A DNA stretch of 64,000 nucleotides, taken from Aquicoccus porphyridii. GTDB lineage: Bacteria > Pseudomonadota > Alphaproteobacteria > Rhodobacterales > Rhodobacteraceae. Positions 1 through 10,798 of the stretch are shown in pieces (position 1 is the stretch's first letter; each line of letters begins with the position of its first letter). The notes beneath the pieces were generated by a model. It ran no database searches and was not told the origin of the DNA. It was given only the letters and a program-made list of their open reading frames with translations. Where the stretch lies: NCBI RefSeq assembly GCF_008369105.1, contig NZ_VINQ01000007.1, positions 37,962 to 101,961 of the forward strand, written 5' to 3'. The translations under genes were made by a program, and so were the position numbers.

Positions 1-17
1 CGCCCCCCCCCCGGGTC

Positions 18-66
18 TTCATCTGGCAGAAAATACCTCGGGGAGCGCGAGGGGCTGGCCCCTCGC
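18..66. repeat. Interspersed motif with hairpin, copy 1
   Basis: A 26-base motif at 18-43 (TTCATCT..GAAAATAC..CGGGG) is followed by a perfect GC hairpin: nine bases at 47-55 pair with 58-66. A related motif plus hairpin sits at 4103-4179. The layout suggests a dispersed intergenic element with terminator-like structure. No function is shown by the sequence. Confidence 0.5.
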
Positions 67-144
67 ACCCCAACGGTTCGCTAAACACTGGAAATTCCGG
101 CGCGCCCCTGCCATATCTGCCGCAACCCGCTCAAAGGAGCCCGC

Positions 145-1020
145 ATGACCCGTATCATCGACAGCCTCGCCCAGGTTTCCGACGGCTATGACGCGCTTTT
201 CGTCGATCTCTGGGGCTGCGTGCATGACGGGGTGCGCGCCCTGCCCGCCGCCGTCAAGGCATTGCAGGACTACCGTGCCCGCGGCGGCAAGGTGGTGCTT
301 GTCACCAACTCGCCCAAACCGCGCAAGGGCGTCGCCGCGCAGCTCGACATCTTCGGTGTCGCCCGCGACGCATGGGACACGATCGCCACCTCCGGCGACA
401 GCGCCCGCGCCGCGATGTTCCGTGGCGTTGTCGGCGAAAAAGTGCTGTTCATGGGAGAACGGGATCGCGACGCGGAATTTTTCGAACCGATGCAGGTGAT
501 CGAGAACCCGGTCGATATCGAGCGCGTCCCCCTGCAAGAGGCTGAAGGCATCGTCTGCTGTGGTCCCGACGATCCCATGGCCGATCCGGATGTGAACCGC
601 CCCGCCTTTCTCTATGCCAAGCAGAAGGGGCTGAAACTGCTTTGTGCCAATCCCGATATCGTCGTGGATCGCGGCGACGTCCGCGAATGGTGCGCTGGGG
701 CGCTGGCCCGGCTTTACACCGAAATGGGCGGGGAAAGCCTCTATTTCGGCAAACCGCATCCGCCGATCTATGACCTTGCCCGCCGCCGCCTGGCGGAACT
801 GGGCCCCTCACCCTCGGACAGCCGCATCCTTGCCATCGGTGACGGTTTGCACACCGATATCCAGGGCGCCATGGGCGAAGAGATCGACTCGCTCTACATC
901 ACCGGTGGGCTTGCCCGCAAGATTACCAAAACCACGCAGCAACCCGACGAGGATGCGCTCAACGCGTATTTGTCCAAGGAAATGATCACGCCCGATTATG
1001 CCATCGGACAGCTGCGCTAG
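145..1020 (+). CDS. HAD-superfamily class IIA hydrolase (TIGR01459-like)
   Basis: A predicted cytosolic phosphatase of 291 residues, with a substrate that cannot be read from sequence. The four HAD motifs are visible: nucleophile motif FVDLWGCVHDG (Asp21) near the N terminus, VTNSPKP near residue 55, the lysine motif GKPHPP near 201, and the metal-binding IGDGLHTD near 231. The order and length match the TIGR01459 branch of class IIA HAD enzymes, relatives of NagD and pyridoxal-phosphate phosphatases. An AAAGGAG-type ribosome site lies just before the ATG. It stands alone, about 100 bases before the MaoC gene on the same strand. Confidence 0.85.
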   Translation: MTRIIDSLAQVSDGYDALFVDLWGCVHDGVRALPAAVKALQDYRARGGKVVLVTNSPKPRKGVAAQLDIFGVARDAWDTIATSGDSARAAMFRGVVGEKVLFMGERDRDAEFFEPMQVIENPVDIERVPLQEAEGIVCCGPDDPMADPDVNRPAFLYAKQKGLKLLCANPDIVVDRGDVREWCAGALARLYTEMGGESLYFGKPHPPIYDLARRRLAELGPSPSDSRILAIGDGLHTDIQGAMGEEIDSLYITGGLARKITKTTQQPDEDALNAYLSKEMITPDYAIGQLR

Positions 1021-1124
1021 ATGATTTAAGGGTTGCGTTTCTGCGCCTGCAAAGTAATAAAGTTCCGAAATTTGGCACTCAACCGGCCAAAAGTTGCGCA
1101 CGAAACAAGCCTTCGGAGGGCGGA

Positions 1125-1568
1125 ATGTTGGATAACCTGCCACGCGGAACCATCACCATCGAGGAAATCGAGATGGGCATGACCCGCCACCTTCGCAAGG
1201 TGGTGACCGACGAGGATATTGAGATGTTCGCCCAAGTCTCGACCGACCGAAACCCGGTCCATCTCGATGACGACTATGCCCGCGACACGATCTTCGAAGG
1301 CCGTATCGCCCATGGCATGCTCACCGCCGGGCTGATCTCGGCGGTGATCGGCGAACAACTCCCGGGGCACGGCACGATCTACATGGGTCAAAGCCTCAAA
1401 TTCCTCGCCCCCGTGCGCCCCGGCGACATGGTGCTGGCCGAGGTCGAAGTGATCGGCATCGACCACGCCAAGCGCCGCGTGACGCTCGATTGCCGCTGCC
1501 TAGTCGATGGCAAGAAAGTGCTGACGGGCGAAGCCACCGTACTCGCCCCTTCGGCCAAGTTCGACTGA
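1125..1568 (+). CDS. MaoC-family (R)-specific enoyl-CoA hydratase
   Basis: A 147-residue single hot-dog-fold protein of the MaoC/PhaJ type, expected to hydrate trans-2-enoyl-CoA to (R)-3-hydroxyacyl-CoA. The catalytic Asp/His signature is present around residues 40-50 (DRNPVHLDDDYA), followed by the helix segment RIAHGMLTAGL and the strand GQSLKFLAPVRPGDM. The length fits a stand-alone MaoC domain. A strong GGAGG site precedes the start by a few bases. A role in polyhydroxyalkanoate or fatty-acid metabolism is inferred from the family; no pha genes are adjacent. Confidence 0.85.
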   Translation: MLDNLPRGTITIEEIEMGMTRHLRKVVTDEDIEMFAQVSTDRNPVHLDDDYARDTIFEGRIAHGMLTAGLISAVIGEQLPGHGTIYMGQSLKFLAPVRPGDMVLAEVEVIGIDHAKRRVTLDCRCLVDGKKVLTGEATVLAPSAKFD

Positions 1569-1643
1569 CAACAGGCACTTGAAATCATGCGCAAGATGCG
1601 CTCCCCGCTTGCGCCCGTCCCGCCGCGCAGCTAGACCCGCGAT

Positions 1644-2582
1644 ATGCGTATCGTCCGTGACCATCAATTCGTCTCGCCCGCCGACAAGGGCGCCTCGGCC
1701 GCCATCGGGAATTTCGATGGTGTGCATCTCGGCCACCAATCGGTAATCGATATCGCCCGCGCGCAGGGCGCGAAAATCGGCGCCCCTCTCGGCATCGTCA
1801 CCTTCGAACCGCACCCGCGCCAATTCTTTGCCCCCGACGCCCCGCCCTTCCGCCTCACCGGCTCGGCTGCCCGTGCGCACCGGCTTGAAAAACTTGGCGT
1901 TGAACGGCTCTATGAACTCAACTTCAACGCCGCTCTTTCCTCGCTCACGCCCGAGGAGTTCGCCGCCCGGGTCATCCGCGACGGGCTGGGCCTAAGGCAT
2001 GTCGTCGTCGGCGCCGACTTCTGCTTTGGCAAGGGCCGAGCGGGCAATGCCGATGATCTCAGGGCCTTCGGCGCAGAGATGGACTTCGGCGTCACCATCG
2101 CCAAGCTGCTTGAAGGCGACACGGGCGAGGTTTCCTCGACCGCGATCCGCACCGCGCTCACCGAGGGCCGCCCCCACGACGCCGCCGCCATGCTCGGCCA
2201 CTGGCACCGGATCGAGGGCCGGGTGATTTCCGGCCATCAACGCGGCCGCGAATTGGGCTATCCCACCGCCAACATGTCGATCGAGGGGCTGCACCCGCCG
2301 AAATTCGGCGTCTATGCCGTGTTGGTCGATGTGCTCGACGGCCCGCATCAGGGCAGCTATCGCGGCGCCGCCTCGCTCGGCGTGCGCCCGATGTTCAACG
2401 GCGAGATCCCCAATCTCGAAACCTATCTCTTCGATTTCTCAGGCGATCTCTACGGTGCCGCGCTCTCGGTCGGGCTGGTCGAATACCTGCGCCCCGAGGA
2501 AAAGTTCGACAGCCTCGATGCCTTCATCGCGCAGATGGATGCCGATTGCGCCCGCGCCCGCGACATCCTCGCCCACCCATGA
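1644..2582 (+). CDS. ribF: Bifunctional riboflavin kinase / FAD synthetase
   Basis: It converts riboflavin to FMN and FMN to FAD. The 312-residue protein has the N-terminal nucleotidyltransferase domain (GNFDGVHLGHQ near residue 22 and CFGKGRAGN near 131) and the C-terminal flavokinase domain (GRELGYPTANM near 206, then an NLETYLFDF strand). Length and domain order are normal for bacterial RibF. The stop codon overlaps the ATG of the YcgN-like gene (ATGA), so the two are probably co-translated. Confidence 0.95.
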   Translation: MRIVRDHQFVSPADKGASAAIGNFDGVHLGHQSVIDIARAQGAKIGAPLGIVTFEPHPRQFFAPDAPPFRLTGSAARAHRLEKLGVERLYELNFNAALSSLTPEEFAARVIRDGLGLRHVVVGADFCFGKGRAGNADDLRAFGAEMDFGVTIAKLLEGDTGEVSSTAIRTALTEGRPHDAAAMLGHWHRIEGRVISGHQRGRELGYPTANMSIEGLHPPKFGVYAVLVDVLDGPHQGSYRGAASLGVRPMFNGEIPNLETYLFDFSGDLYGAALSVGLVEYLRPEEKFDSLDAFIAQMDADCARARDILAHP

Positions 2583-3049
2583 CTGACCCGATCGACCGCA
2601 CCGGCCTGCGCCCGCGCTTCTGGGAGACCACACCGCTCGCCCGGATGACCCGCGCCGAATGGGAAGCGCTCTGCGACGGCTGCGGCAAATGCTGCCTTAA
2701 CAAGCTCGAGGACGAGGAAACCGGCGAGGTCGCCCTGACCCGAGTCGCCTGCCGCCTGTTCGACGATGCGACCTGTCGCTGCGCCAAATACGAAACTCGC
2801 CACCAATTCGTGCCCGAATGCATCACGCTCGACCCTGCCACGATCGAGAAGAACGCCTATTGGCTGCCCGAAACCTGCGCCTATAAACGGCTCTGGCAGG
2901 GCGACCCCCTGCCCGACTGGCACCCGCTTTTGACCGGTACGGCGCAGTCGGTCCATGATGCGGGTATCTCCATGCAGCACCGCACCGTCCCCGAGTTCGA
3001 CATCGACGAGGACGACTGGGAAAATCATATCATCGAGGAGCCCACCTGA
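2579..3049 (+). CDS. YcgN / UPF0260 family cysteine-cluster protein
   Basis: A 156-residue protein of the YkgJ/YcgN zinc- or iron-cluster family of unknown biochemical role. A cysteine-rich stretch starts near residue 33 (CDGCGKCCLN), with further Cys at CRLFDDATCRC and near PECI, as in UPF0260 proteins. An in-frame ATG lies upstream at 2546, but the start at 2579 is preferred: it forms an ATGA overlap with ribF and gives the family's usual N terminus. Its own stop overlaps the next ATG in the same way, making a tight three-gene unit with ribF and the threonine aldolase. Confidence 0.85.
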   Translation: MTDPIDRTGLRPRFWETTPLARMTRAEWEALCDGCGKCCLNKLEDEETGEVALTRVACRLFDDATCRCAKYETRHQFVPECITLDPATIEKNAYWLPETCAYKRLWQGDPLPDWHPLLTGTAQSVHDAGISMQHRTVPEFDIDEDDWENHIIEEPT

Positions 3050-4095
3050 TGTTCTTTGCCTCCGACAATTCCGGCCCCGCTCATCCCGCCATTCTCGACG
3101 CGCTCACCCGCGCCAACGAAGGCTATGCCATGGGCTATGGCGACGATGCGATCATGGACGAGGTCCGCGACCGGATTCGCACGATCTTCGAGGCGCCCGA
3201 GGCCGCCGTCTATCTCGTCGCGACCGGTACCACCGCCAATGCGCTGGCCCTGGCCAGCCTCACCGCGCCGTGGCAAACCATCTTCTGCTCGCCGGTCGCG
3301 CATATCCACGAAGACGAATGCAACGCACCAGAATTCTACACCGGCGGGGCCAAGCTCACACTGGTGGGCGACAGCGACCGGATGACCCCCGCCGCGCTCC
3401 GCGCCGCCATCGAGGGCGAGGGCAACCGCGGCGTTCACGGCCCCCAGCGCGGCCCTGTCTCGATCACGCAGGTGACCGAACGCGGCCATGTCTATACGCT
3501 CGACGATCTCGCCGCTCTCACCGCCACCGCGCGCGACTACGGGCTCAAGACCCATCTCGACGGTGCGCGCTTTGCCAATGCGCTGGTGGCGCTCGGCTGC
3601 ACCCCGGCCGAGATGACATGGAAACGGGGCATCGACGCCGTGTCCTTCGGTGGCACCAAGAATGGTTGTATCGGCGTCGAGGCGGTGATCTTCTTCGACC
3701 CCGCCCCGGCATGGGAGTTCGAGTTGCGGCGCAAGCGCGGCGGACATCTCTTCTCGAAACACCGCTATCTCTCGGCGCAGATGCAGGCCTATCTCGCCGA
3801 CGATCTCTGGCTCGACCTCGCGCGCCGCTCCAACGCGGGTTGCGCGCGTCTTGCCAGCGGCCTGCGCGCCCTGCCCGGCGTTCGCATCGACGGCACGCCC
3901 GACGCCAACATGATCTATACCCACATGCCCCGCGCCATGCATCAGCGCCTCGTCGCCGCCGGTGGTGTCTATCACATATTGTCCGACACCCTAGACAGCG
4001 GCGACCCGGACGAGGCGCTCCCCGCCCGTCTGGTCTGCGACTGGTCCATGCCCGATAGCGAAATCGATCGCTTCCTCGCCGCGGCCCGGGGCTGA
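3049..4095 (+). CDS. ltaE: Low-specificity L-threonine aldolase
   Basis: A PLP enzyme that cleaves L-threonine or L-allo-threonine to glycine and acetaldehyde. The 348-residue protein is a fold-type I enzyme: N-terminal FASDNSGPAHPAIL, glycine-rich ATGTTANALAL near residue 61, the substrate-side THLDGARFANA near 167 and the PLP lysine in SFGGTKNG near 202. It overlaps the YcgN-like gene by one start/stop quartet. It runs into a hairpin-rich intergenic stretch that separates it from the convergent hydrolase. Confidence 0.9.
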   Translation: MFFASDNSGPAHPAILDALTRANEGYAMGYGDDAIMDEVRDRIRTIFEAPEAAVYLVATGTTANALALASLTAPWQTIFCSPVAHIHEDECNAPEFYTGGAKLTLVGDSDRMTPAALRAAIEGEGNRGVHGPQRGPVSITQVTERGHVYTLDDLAALTATARDYGLKTHLDGARFANALVALGCTPAEMTWKRGIDAVSFGGTKNGCIGVEAVIFFDPAPAWEFELRRKRGGHLFSKHRYLSAQMQAYLADDLWLDLARRSNAGCARLASGLRALPGVRIDGTPDANMIYTHMPRAMHQRLVAAGGVYHILSDTLDSGDPDEALPARLVCDWSMPDSEIDRFLAAARG

Positions 4096-4102
4096 ACCCG
4101 CT

Positions 4103-4179
4103 TTCATCTTGCCCGAAATACTCCGGGGGGAGGCGACAAAACGCACCGCGTTTTCTCGCTAGGGGGGCAGCGCCCCCCC
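4103..4179. terminator. Interspersed motif copy 2 with bidirectional hairpins
   Basis: The stretch between convergent ltaE and the alpha/beta hydrolase holds a 26-base motif at 4103-4128 closely matching the one at 18-43. It is followed by a symmetric AAAACGC/GCGTTTT hairpin (4138-4144 with 4148-4154) and a GC hairpin (4162-4168 with 4172-4178). The A-rich and T-rich flanks of the first hairpin would terminate transcription from both sides. Confidence 0.55.
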
Positions 4180-4188
4180 GGCCGCGGC

Positions 4189-5022
4189 TCAATCCGCGTC
4201 CACTCGCTCGGGCACCTTTTCCAGGAAATCCGAAACCAGGTCGGCCACGGCGCGCGGATGGGTGATCGGCGCCATATGTCCCGCGCCTTCGATTGCCACG
4301 TCGCGCGCCCCGCTCAGCCGCCGCGCGATCGCCGCATGGGTCAGCCCCACGAAGACCGAGCTTTCGGCCCCGCGCACCAAAAGCACCGGCACGTCCAGCG
4401 CCTCGATCCTGCGATCCGCCAGAATCTGGGGCCGGTCCTCCAGAACCGTCGCCTGGTTGGCCTGAATGAGGTGGATCTTCTCGGCCAGCATGTCGCGCTG
4501 CTCCTGCGGAAGGCTCTCCCATGGCCGCCCATCGCCCCAATCGCGCATGAAGGCGCGCGCCGCGCCAACACGATCGCCACGGACCAGCGCATCCCTGAAC
4601 CCTGCGTTCTTCTCGTTGTGTAGCCCCGTCATCTCCGGATTGTCTGCCAATGCCGCGGCGATAAACACGCTTTCGATCAGCACCAGGCTGCGCACCAGGT
4701 CCGGCCGCTCGATCGCCAACCGCAAGGCCACGGTCGCACCAAAGGAATGACCGATCACATCCATCGGCCCGTCACTCCCGATCACATCCGCCGCCATCGC
4801 AACCGACATCTCCTGCATGTCGCGCGCCGGCGTCCAGTCATCGCTGCGCCCATGCCCCGGCAGGTCATAGGCCCGCATGCTCAGCGTCCCGCCGAGATGC
4901 GACGCCATGCCCTTCCACGCGCCGGAATGGGCCAGCGAACAATGGATCAACAGCCCCCGGCGCGGGCCGGTGCCGAACTCGGTCCAGAATGTCGGGTGAC
5001 CGCCCCGGATATCCTTGACCAT
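4189..5022 (-). CDS. Alpha/beta-fold hydrolase
   Basis: A 277-residue cytosolic serine hydrolase of unknown substrate. The nucleophile elbow is GHSFGATVAL near residue 97, the C-terminal histidine is in GAGHMAPITHP, and an oxyanion segment IHCSLAHSGAW lies near residue 26. The ATG at 5022 is chosen over longer forms because it begins one base after the stop of the upstream isomerase gene and starts the domain cleanly. The two genes form a minus-strand pair, so the hydrolase may act on the same aromatic or thiol-linked substrates. That link is inference. Confidence 0.8.
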   Translation of the reverse strand: MVKDIRGGHPTFWTEFGTGPRRGLLIHCSLAHSGAWKGMASHLGGTLSMRAYDLPGHGRSDDWTPARDMQEMSVAMAADVIGSDGPMDVIGHSFGATVALRLAIERPDLVRSLVLIESVFIAAALADNPEMTGLHNEKNAGFRDALVRGDRVGAARAFMRDWGDGRPWESLPQEQRDMLAEKIHLIQANQATVLEDRPQILADRRIEALDVPVLLVRGAESSVFVGLTHAAIARRLSGARDVAIEGAGHMAPITHPRAVADLVSDFLEKVPERVDAD

Positions 5023-5023
5023 C

Positions 5024-5629
5024 CTACAGCTCACCCGCCAGATGCGCGTCGAGATCGTCCAGCCGGTCCTGCCCCCAGAACATCTCGCCATCCTCGCAGA
5101 TATAGAACGGCGCGCCGAACACGCCCGCGGCAACCGCGTCCTCGGTGTTGCGGGCATAGGTCTCGGCCCCGCTCAAGAGGCCGCTCATGGTCAGCCCCGG
5201 ATCGAACCCGGCCGCCTTGAGACAATCCTGAACCACGTCTTCCTCTGCAATGTCGCGTTCCTCGGCCCAGCAGGCCCGCAGGAGGCCATGCACCAACGCC
5301 CCCAGATCACCGCCACCCGCCTGCTGCGCGGCGATGATCGCGTAAGACGCCGGCGCCGGATTGGTCGGAAAGAATGCGGGTTTCAGATTCAGCGGCAATC
5401 CGGCCTTGCTCGATTGTCTGCGCAATTCCTGCAAGCGATAGGCCTGCCGCGCCGGGGGTCGCTCGGGCAGCGGCGTGCCACCGGTGCGTGCGAAGACCGC
5501 CGTTATGTCCACCGGCTTGTAGGTGATCGCGGCCCCATGCCGCGCTGCGATTCCTTCCAACCGCTGCCCCGCGAGATAGACATAGGGGCTCAACGTGGAA
5601 AAATAATACTCGATCCGGGCCAAATTCAT
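5024..5629 (-). CDS. 2-hydroxychromene-2-carboxylate isomerase family (DsbA/kappa-GST fold)
   Basis: A 201-residue thioredoxin-like protein of the kappa-class GST/HCCA isomerase family, which in aromatic degradation isomerises 2-hydroxychromene-2-carboxylate with glutathione. The N-terminal strand and SPYVYL motif (residues 10-18) fit the glutathione site. The helical insert and the C-terminal FGAPFYICEDGEMFWGQDRL are diagnostic of the family. In organisms without a naphthalene pathway these act as general glutathione-dependent isomerases. It lies one base upstream of the alpha/beta hydrolase gene. Confidence 0.85.
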   Translation of the reverse strand: MNLARIEYYFSTLSPYVYLAGQRLEGIAARHGAAITYKPVDITAVFARTGGTPLPERPPARQAYRLQELRRQSSKAGLPLNLKPAFFPTNPAPASYAIIAAQQAGGGDLGALVHGLLRACWAEERDIAEEDVVQDCLKAAGFDPGLTMSGLLSGAETYARNTEDAVAAGVFGAPFYICEDGEMFWGQDRLDDLDAHLAGEL

Positions 5630-5741
5630 CTCCTTCGCGCAGCACTTGGGGCGGCATGTCTTTGCCAGACCCTAGAGAGATGCTAAGCGGTGTCAACGTC
5701 ACGATTCTGTCATGCCAGACGCACCCGGGGACCACGCCATC

Positions 5742-6752
5742 ATGCCGATCACCAAGGAACCGAAACTCATTTCGGGCAATGCCAACCTGTCACTCGCCAA
5801 GGGCATCGCTCGCCGCATGTCGATGCATCGCGGGGTCAACACACAGCTTGTCGATACCCGCGTCGAACGCTTCAACGACGGCGAGATCTTTGTCGAGGTG
5901 TTTGAGAATGTCCGCGGCGAGGACATGTTCATCATTCAGCCGACCTCGAACCCGGCCAATGACAACCTGATGGAATTGCTGATCATGTCCGACGCGCTAC
6001 GCCGGTCGTCGGCCTCGCGCACCACCGCCGTGATCCCCTATTTCGGCTATGCCCGTCAGGACCGCCGCACCAAGGCCCGCACCCCCATCTCGGCCAAGCT
6101 CGTCGCCAACATGATCGTGGGCGCCGGGATCGAACGGGTGCTGACCATGGACCTGCACGCTGCCCAGATTCAGGGCTTCTTCGATATTCCGGTCGACAAC
6201 CTCTATGCCTCGCCGCTCTTTGCCCTCGATATAATGAAACAATTCGCCGATCGGCTCTCGGATGTGATGATCATCTCACCCGATGTCGGCGGCGTCGCCC
6301 GGGCGCGCGAACTGGCCAAGCGGATCAACGCACCGCTCGCCATCGTCGACAAGCGCCGCGAGAAGCCCGGCGAGATCGCGGAAATGACCGTGATCGGCAA
6401 TGTCGAGGGAAAATGCTGCATCATCGTCGACGATATCTGCGACACCGCCGGCACGCTGTGCAAAGCCGCCGAGGTGATCATGGAGAATGGCGCCAGCGAG
6501 GTTCATTCCTACATCTCGCATGGTGTGCTCTCGGGCCCCGCGGTGGAGCGGATCACGAAATCGGTAATGAAATCGCTTGTCATCACCGATTCCATCGAAG
6601 CCTCTGAATCGACCCGGGCCGCCCCAAATATCCGCGTGCTGCCCACCGCGCCGCTTTTCGCACAGGCGATCCTGAACATCTGGAACGGCACGAGCGTCAG
6701 TTCGCTCTTTGACGCCGACATGCTTGAACCGATCTACGAAGGCATTTTCTGA
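5742..6752 (+). CDS. prs: Ribose-phosphate pyrophosphokinase
   Basis: It makes PRPP from ribose 5-phosphate and ATP for purine, pyrimidine, His, Trp and NAD synthesis. With the chosen start it has 336 residues. Visible features are [13 protein letters not shown] at the N terminus, the [11 protein letters not shown] and FIIQPTSNP segments, the ATP-side [15 protein letters not shown], and the PRPP-binding loop [10 protein letters not shown] near residue 230. An upstream ATG at 5712 would add ten residues; 5742 is preferred because a GGGGA site precedes it and homologues start with MP..EPKLI. A GGACCC/GGGTCC hairpin follows the stop. Confidence 0.93.
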   Translation: MPITKEPKLISGNANLSLAKGIARRMSMHRGVNTQLVDTRVERFNDGEIFVEVFENVRGEDMFIIQPTSNPANDNLMELLIMSDALRRSSASRTTAVIPYFGYARQDRRTKARTPISAKLVANMIVGAGIERVLTMDLHAAQIQGFFDIPVDNLYASPLFALDIMKQFADRLSDVMIISPDVGGVARARELAKRINAPLAIVDKRREKPGEIAEMTVIGNVEGKCCIIVDDICDTAGTLCKAAEVIMENGASEVHSYISHGVLSGPAVERITKSVMKSLVITDSIEASESTRAAPNIRVLPTAPLFAQAILNIWNGTSVSSLFDADMLEPIYEGIF

Positions 6753-6785
6753 AAGGACCCAAGGTCTTCTCGGGGTCCAAACCGG

Positions 6786-7424
6786 CTACTGCCGCGCAAT
6801 CGACCTGAAACTCAACAAGATCGCCGCAACGATCATGAAGCTGCCGCCGATGCGTTCGATCCAGGCTTTCGCCGCTCCCTTGAAGCGGGCGGCAATCCAA
6901 CTTGCCCCGGCCCCGTAAGCTGAAAGAAACAGGCCATCCATGATGATGTAGGTCACTGACAAAATGAGAAACTGGGGCCAGAAGGCGTGGTCGGCAGATA
7001 TGAACTGCGGGAAAAGAGCTGCGAAGAAGACAACAGCTTTGGGGTTGGCAGCGGATGTAATGAACCCCTGCATCCAAAGATTGCCGAGCGACACGTTCCG
7101 CTTGGTATCTCCGACCTTGGGATCATTGGGTTTTGCTCGCCTTATCATACGGATACCGAGCCAAATCAGGTAAGCGACCCCAGCCCATTTAATGATTGCG
7201 AGCGCAGCACCTGAAGCGGCGATGATCGCGGCCAAACCCAAACCTGCTGCCAGCATTTGTAGGGAATTTGCCGAAAGATCGCCTGCCGCGGTCGAGAGCG
7301 ATCGTCTAAGCCCGTGCGCACCGCTGTTGGACAACATGAGTAGCTGGCTCGGCCCGGGCGTACTCATCAAGGCAAGCACGGTCGCCACGTAAATCGTCCA
7401 GATCTCCAGTGTCATGGGCAGCAC
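6786..7424 (-). CDS. LysE/RhtB family amino-acid exporter
   Basis: A 212-residue inner-membrane transporter with six predicted hydrophobic segments. It carries the family signature TPGPSQLLMLSN near residue 21 and a conserved ANPKAVVFFAALFPQF segment near 130. The family exports basic amino acids, homoserine lactones or threonine; this member's substrate cannot be told. A second ATG at 7415 (MTLEIW) is an equally good start. It converges with prs and has lower GC than its neighbours. Confidence 0.85.
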   Translation of the reverse strand: MLPMTLEIWTIYVATVLALMSTPGPSQLLMLSNSGAHGLRRSLSTAAGDLSANSLQMLAAGLGLAAIIAASGAALAIIKWAGVAYLIWLGIRMIRRAKPNDPKVGDTKRNVSLGNLWMQGFITSAANPKAVVFFAALFPQFISADHAFWPQFLILSVTYIIMDGLFLSAYGAGASWIAARFKGAAKAWIERIGGSFMIVAAILLSFRSIARQ

Positions 7425-7514
7425 TCCATTTGCCCAAGCAAGCTACCAATTGTTTTGGGGATTTCCAGAACAAATCGAGTCACGACATGGCAGCCTCGTC
7501 CCCCTAATCAGATC

Positions 7515-7865
7515 TCAGTAGAGCTCCCAATCGTCTTCATTGGCCACTGACCCGATCGCGATCCAGTCGAGGCGCACGCGGGCGATCCTGGTGTCACCCC
7601 ATGTACGGAACACAAGGTCGAACCCCTCGGCCCCTACATTCTCGGCCTCGACATGGGCGCGCATGTTGGCACCATTGTCCACGTCCCAGAGCGATAGGGA
7701 ACAATGCACCACCGGCGCATCGGTGAAACCTTCGGAAAAGCGCACAGGCTTGCGCCGTTCGCGCTGGCCGGTTCCGGTCCACATCTCGCCACCGTCCTCG
7801 AAATCCTCGAACAGTGTTTCGTCGCCCTGCAGAATGCCTATCGTGTTCGCCGTCAGCCGTTTCAT
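7515..7865 (-). CDS. H-type lectin domain protein
   Basis: A 116-residue protein that is almost entirely one H-type lectin domain, the Gal/GalNAc-binding fold first known from snail agglutinins. The pattern FSEGFTDAPVVHCSLSLWD, then a VFRTWGDTRIARVRLDWIAIG strand pair at the C terminus, matches the family. No signal peptide is visible, so its location is unclear. It lies on the same strand as the atp operon but beyond that operon's terminator, so it is probably a separate unit. Confidence 0.75.
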   Translation of the reverse strand: MKRLTANTIGILQGDETLFEDFEDGGEMWTGTGQRERRKPVRFSEGFTDAPVVHCSLSLWDVDNGANMRAHVEAENVGAEGFDLVFRTWGDTRIARVRLDWIAIGSVANEDDWELY

Positions 7866-7941
7866 GCCTCACCTTGCGCAGGCTTTGCCCATCGGAGTTC
7901 AATGATCGCCCCCAAGGCTCGCCGCAATTGGCCGGTTTTGC

Positions 7942-7973
7942 AAAACAAAAAGGCCCTGATACCAATCAGGGCC
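7942..7973 (-). terminator. Rho-independent terminator of the atp operon
   Basis: Read on the minus strand, a perfect nine-pair stem (GGCCCTGAT / ATCAGGGCC, 7952-7960 with 7965-7973) has a four-base loop and is followed by a T tract (7942-7951). It lies 36 bases past the atpC stop and is a textbook intrinsic terminator. Confidence 0.9.
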
Positions 7974-8008
7974 TTTCCTTGATCTCCATTCGGGCAGGCG
8001 TTCCAGTG

Positions 8009-8407
8009 TCAGCCTGCCACTATCTCGCGCAGCGCCTTGAGATCGGCCAGTTGCTTGTCGGCCCGGTCACGCGCAGCACCCGAGGCTTCGGCCACCGCCG
8101 CCGTCGCCGCTTCGATCATCGGATCGAGGTCGGCACCGGTGGCATCGCTCACCGGCTTGGCAAGTTCGGCCAGCACGCTGGTGGCCTCGGCGCTGATCTC
8201 GGCAAACCCACCGGTCACAAGGAACTCCCGATCACCTTCCGGACCCTTGATCCGGATCACACCGGGGCGCAGTGTCGTGATCAACGGCGTATGGCCTGGC
8301 ATCGCCGTCAGGTCGCCATCGGCCCCCGGCATCTGGATTTCCGCCACCTTGAGCGAAGCCAGGCTCCGCTCGGGGCTCACCAGATCAAATTGCATCGTTT
8401 CCGCCAT
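8009..8407 (-). CDS. atpC: F1-ATPase epsilon subunit
   Basis: The epsilon subunit (132 residues) sits on the central stalk and inhibits ATP hydrolysis. It has the N-terminal beta-sandwich ([46 protein letters not shown]) and a short Ala-rich helical C terminus. The start at 8407 (MAETMQF) is chosen over 8413 because the AGGAG site is seven bases before it and abuts the first ATG. It is the last gene of atpHAGDC and is followed by a strong terminator. Confidence 0.95.
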   Translation of the reverse strand: MAETMQFDLVSPERSLASLKVAEIQMPGADGDLTAMPGHTPLITTLRPGVIRIKGPEGDREFLVTGGFAEISAEATSVLAELAKPVSDATGADLDPMIEAATAAVAEASGAARDRADKQLADLKALREIVAG

Positions 8408-8463
8408 GTTCATCTCCTTTCCAGACCCTGTCCCCCACCCTCACGGGCGGGGGACGGTCGGGA

Positions 8464-10783
<2,320 letters not shown>

Positions 10784-10798
10784 TGCCTCGTCTCCCCC

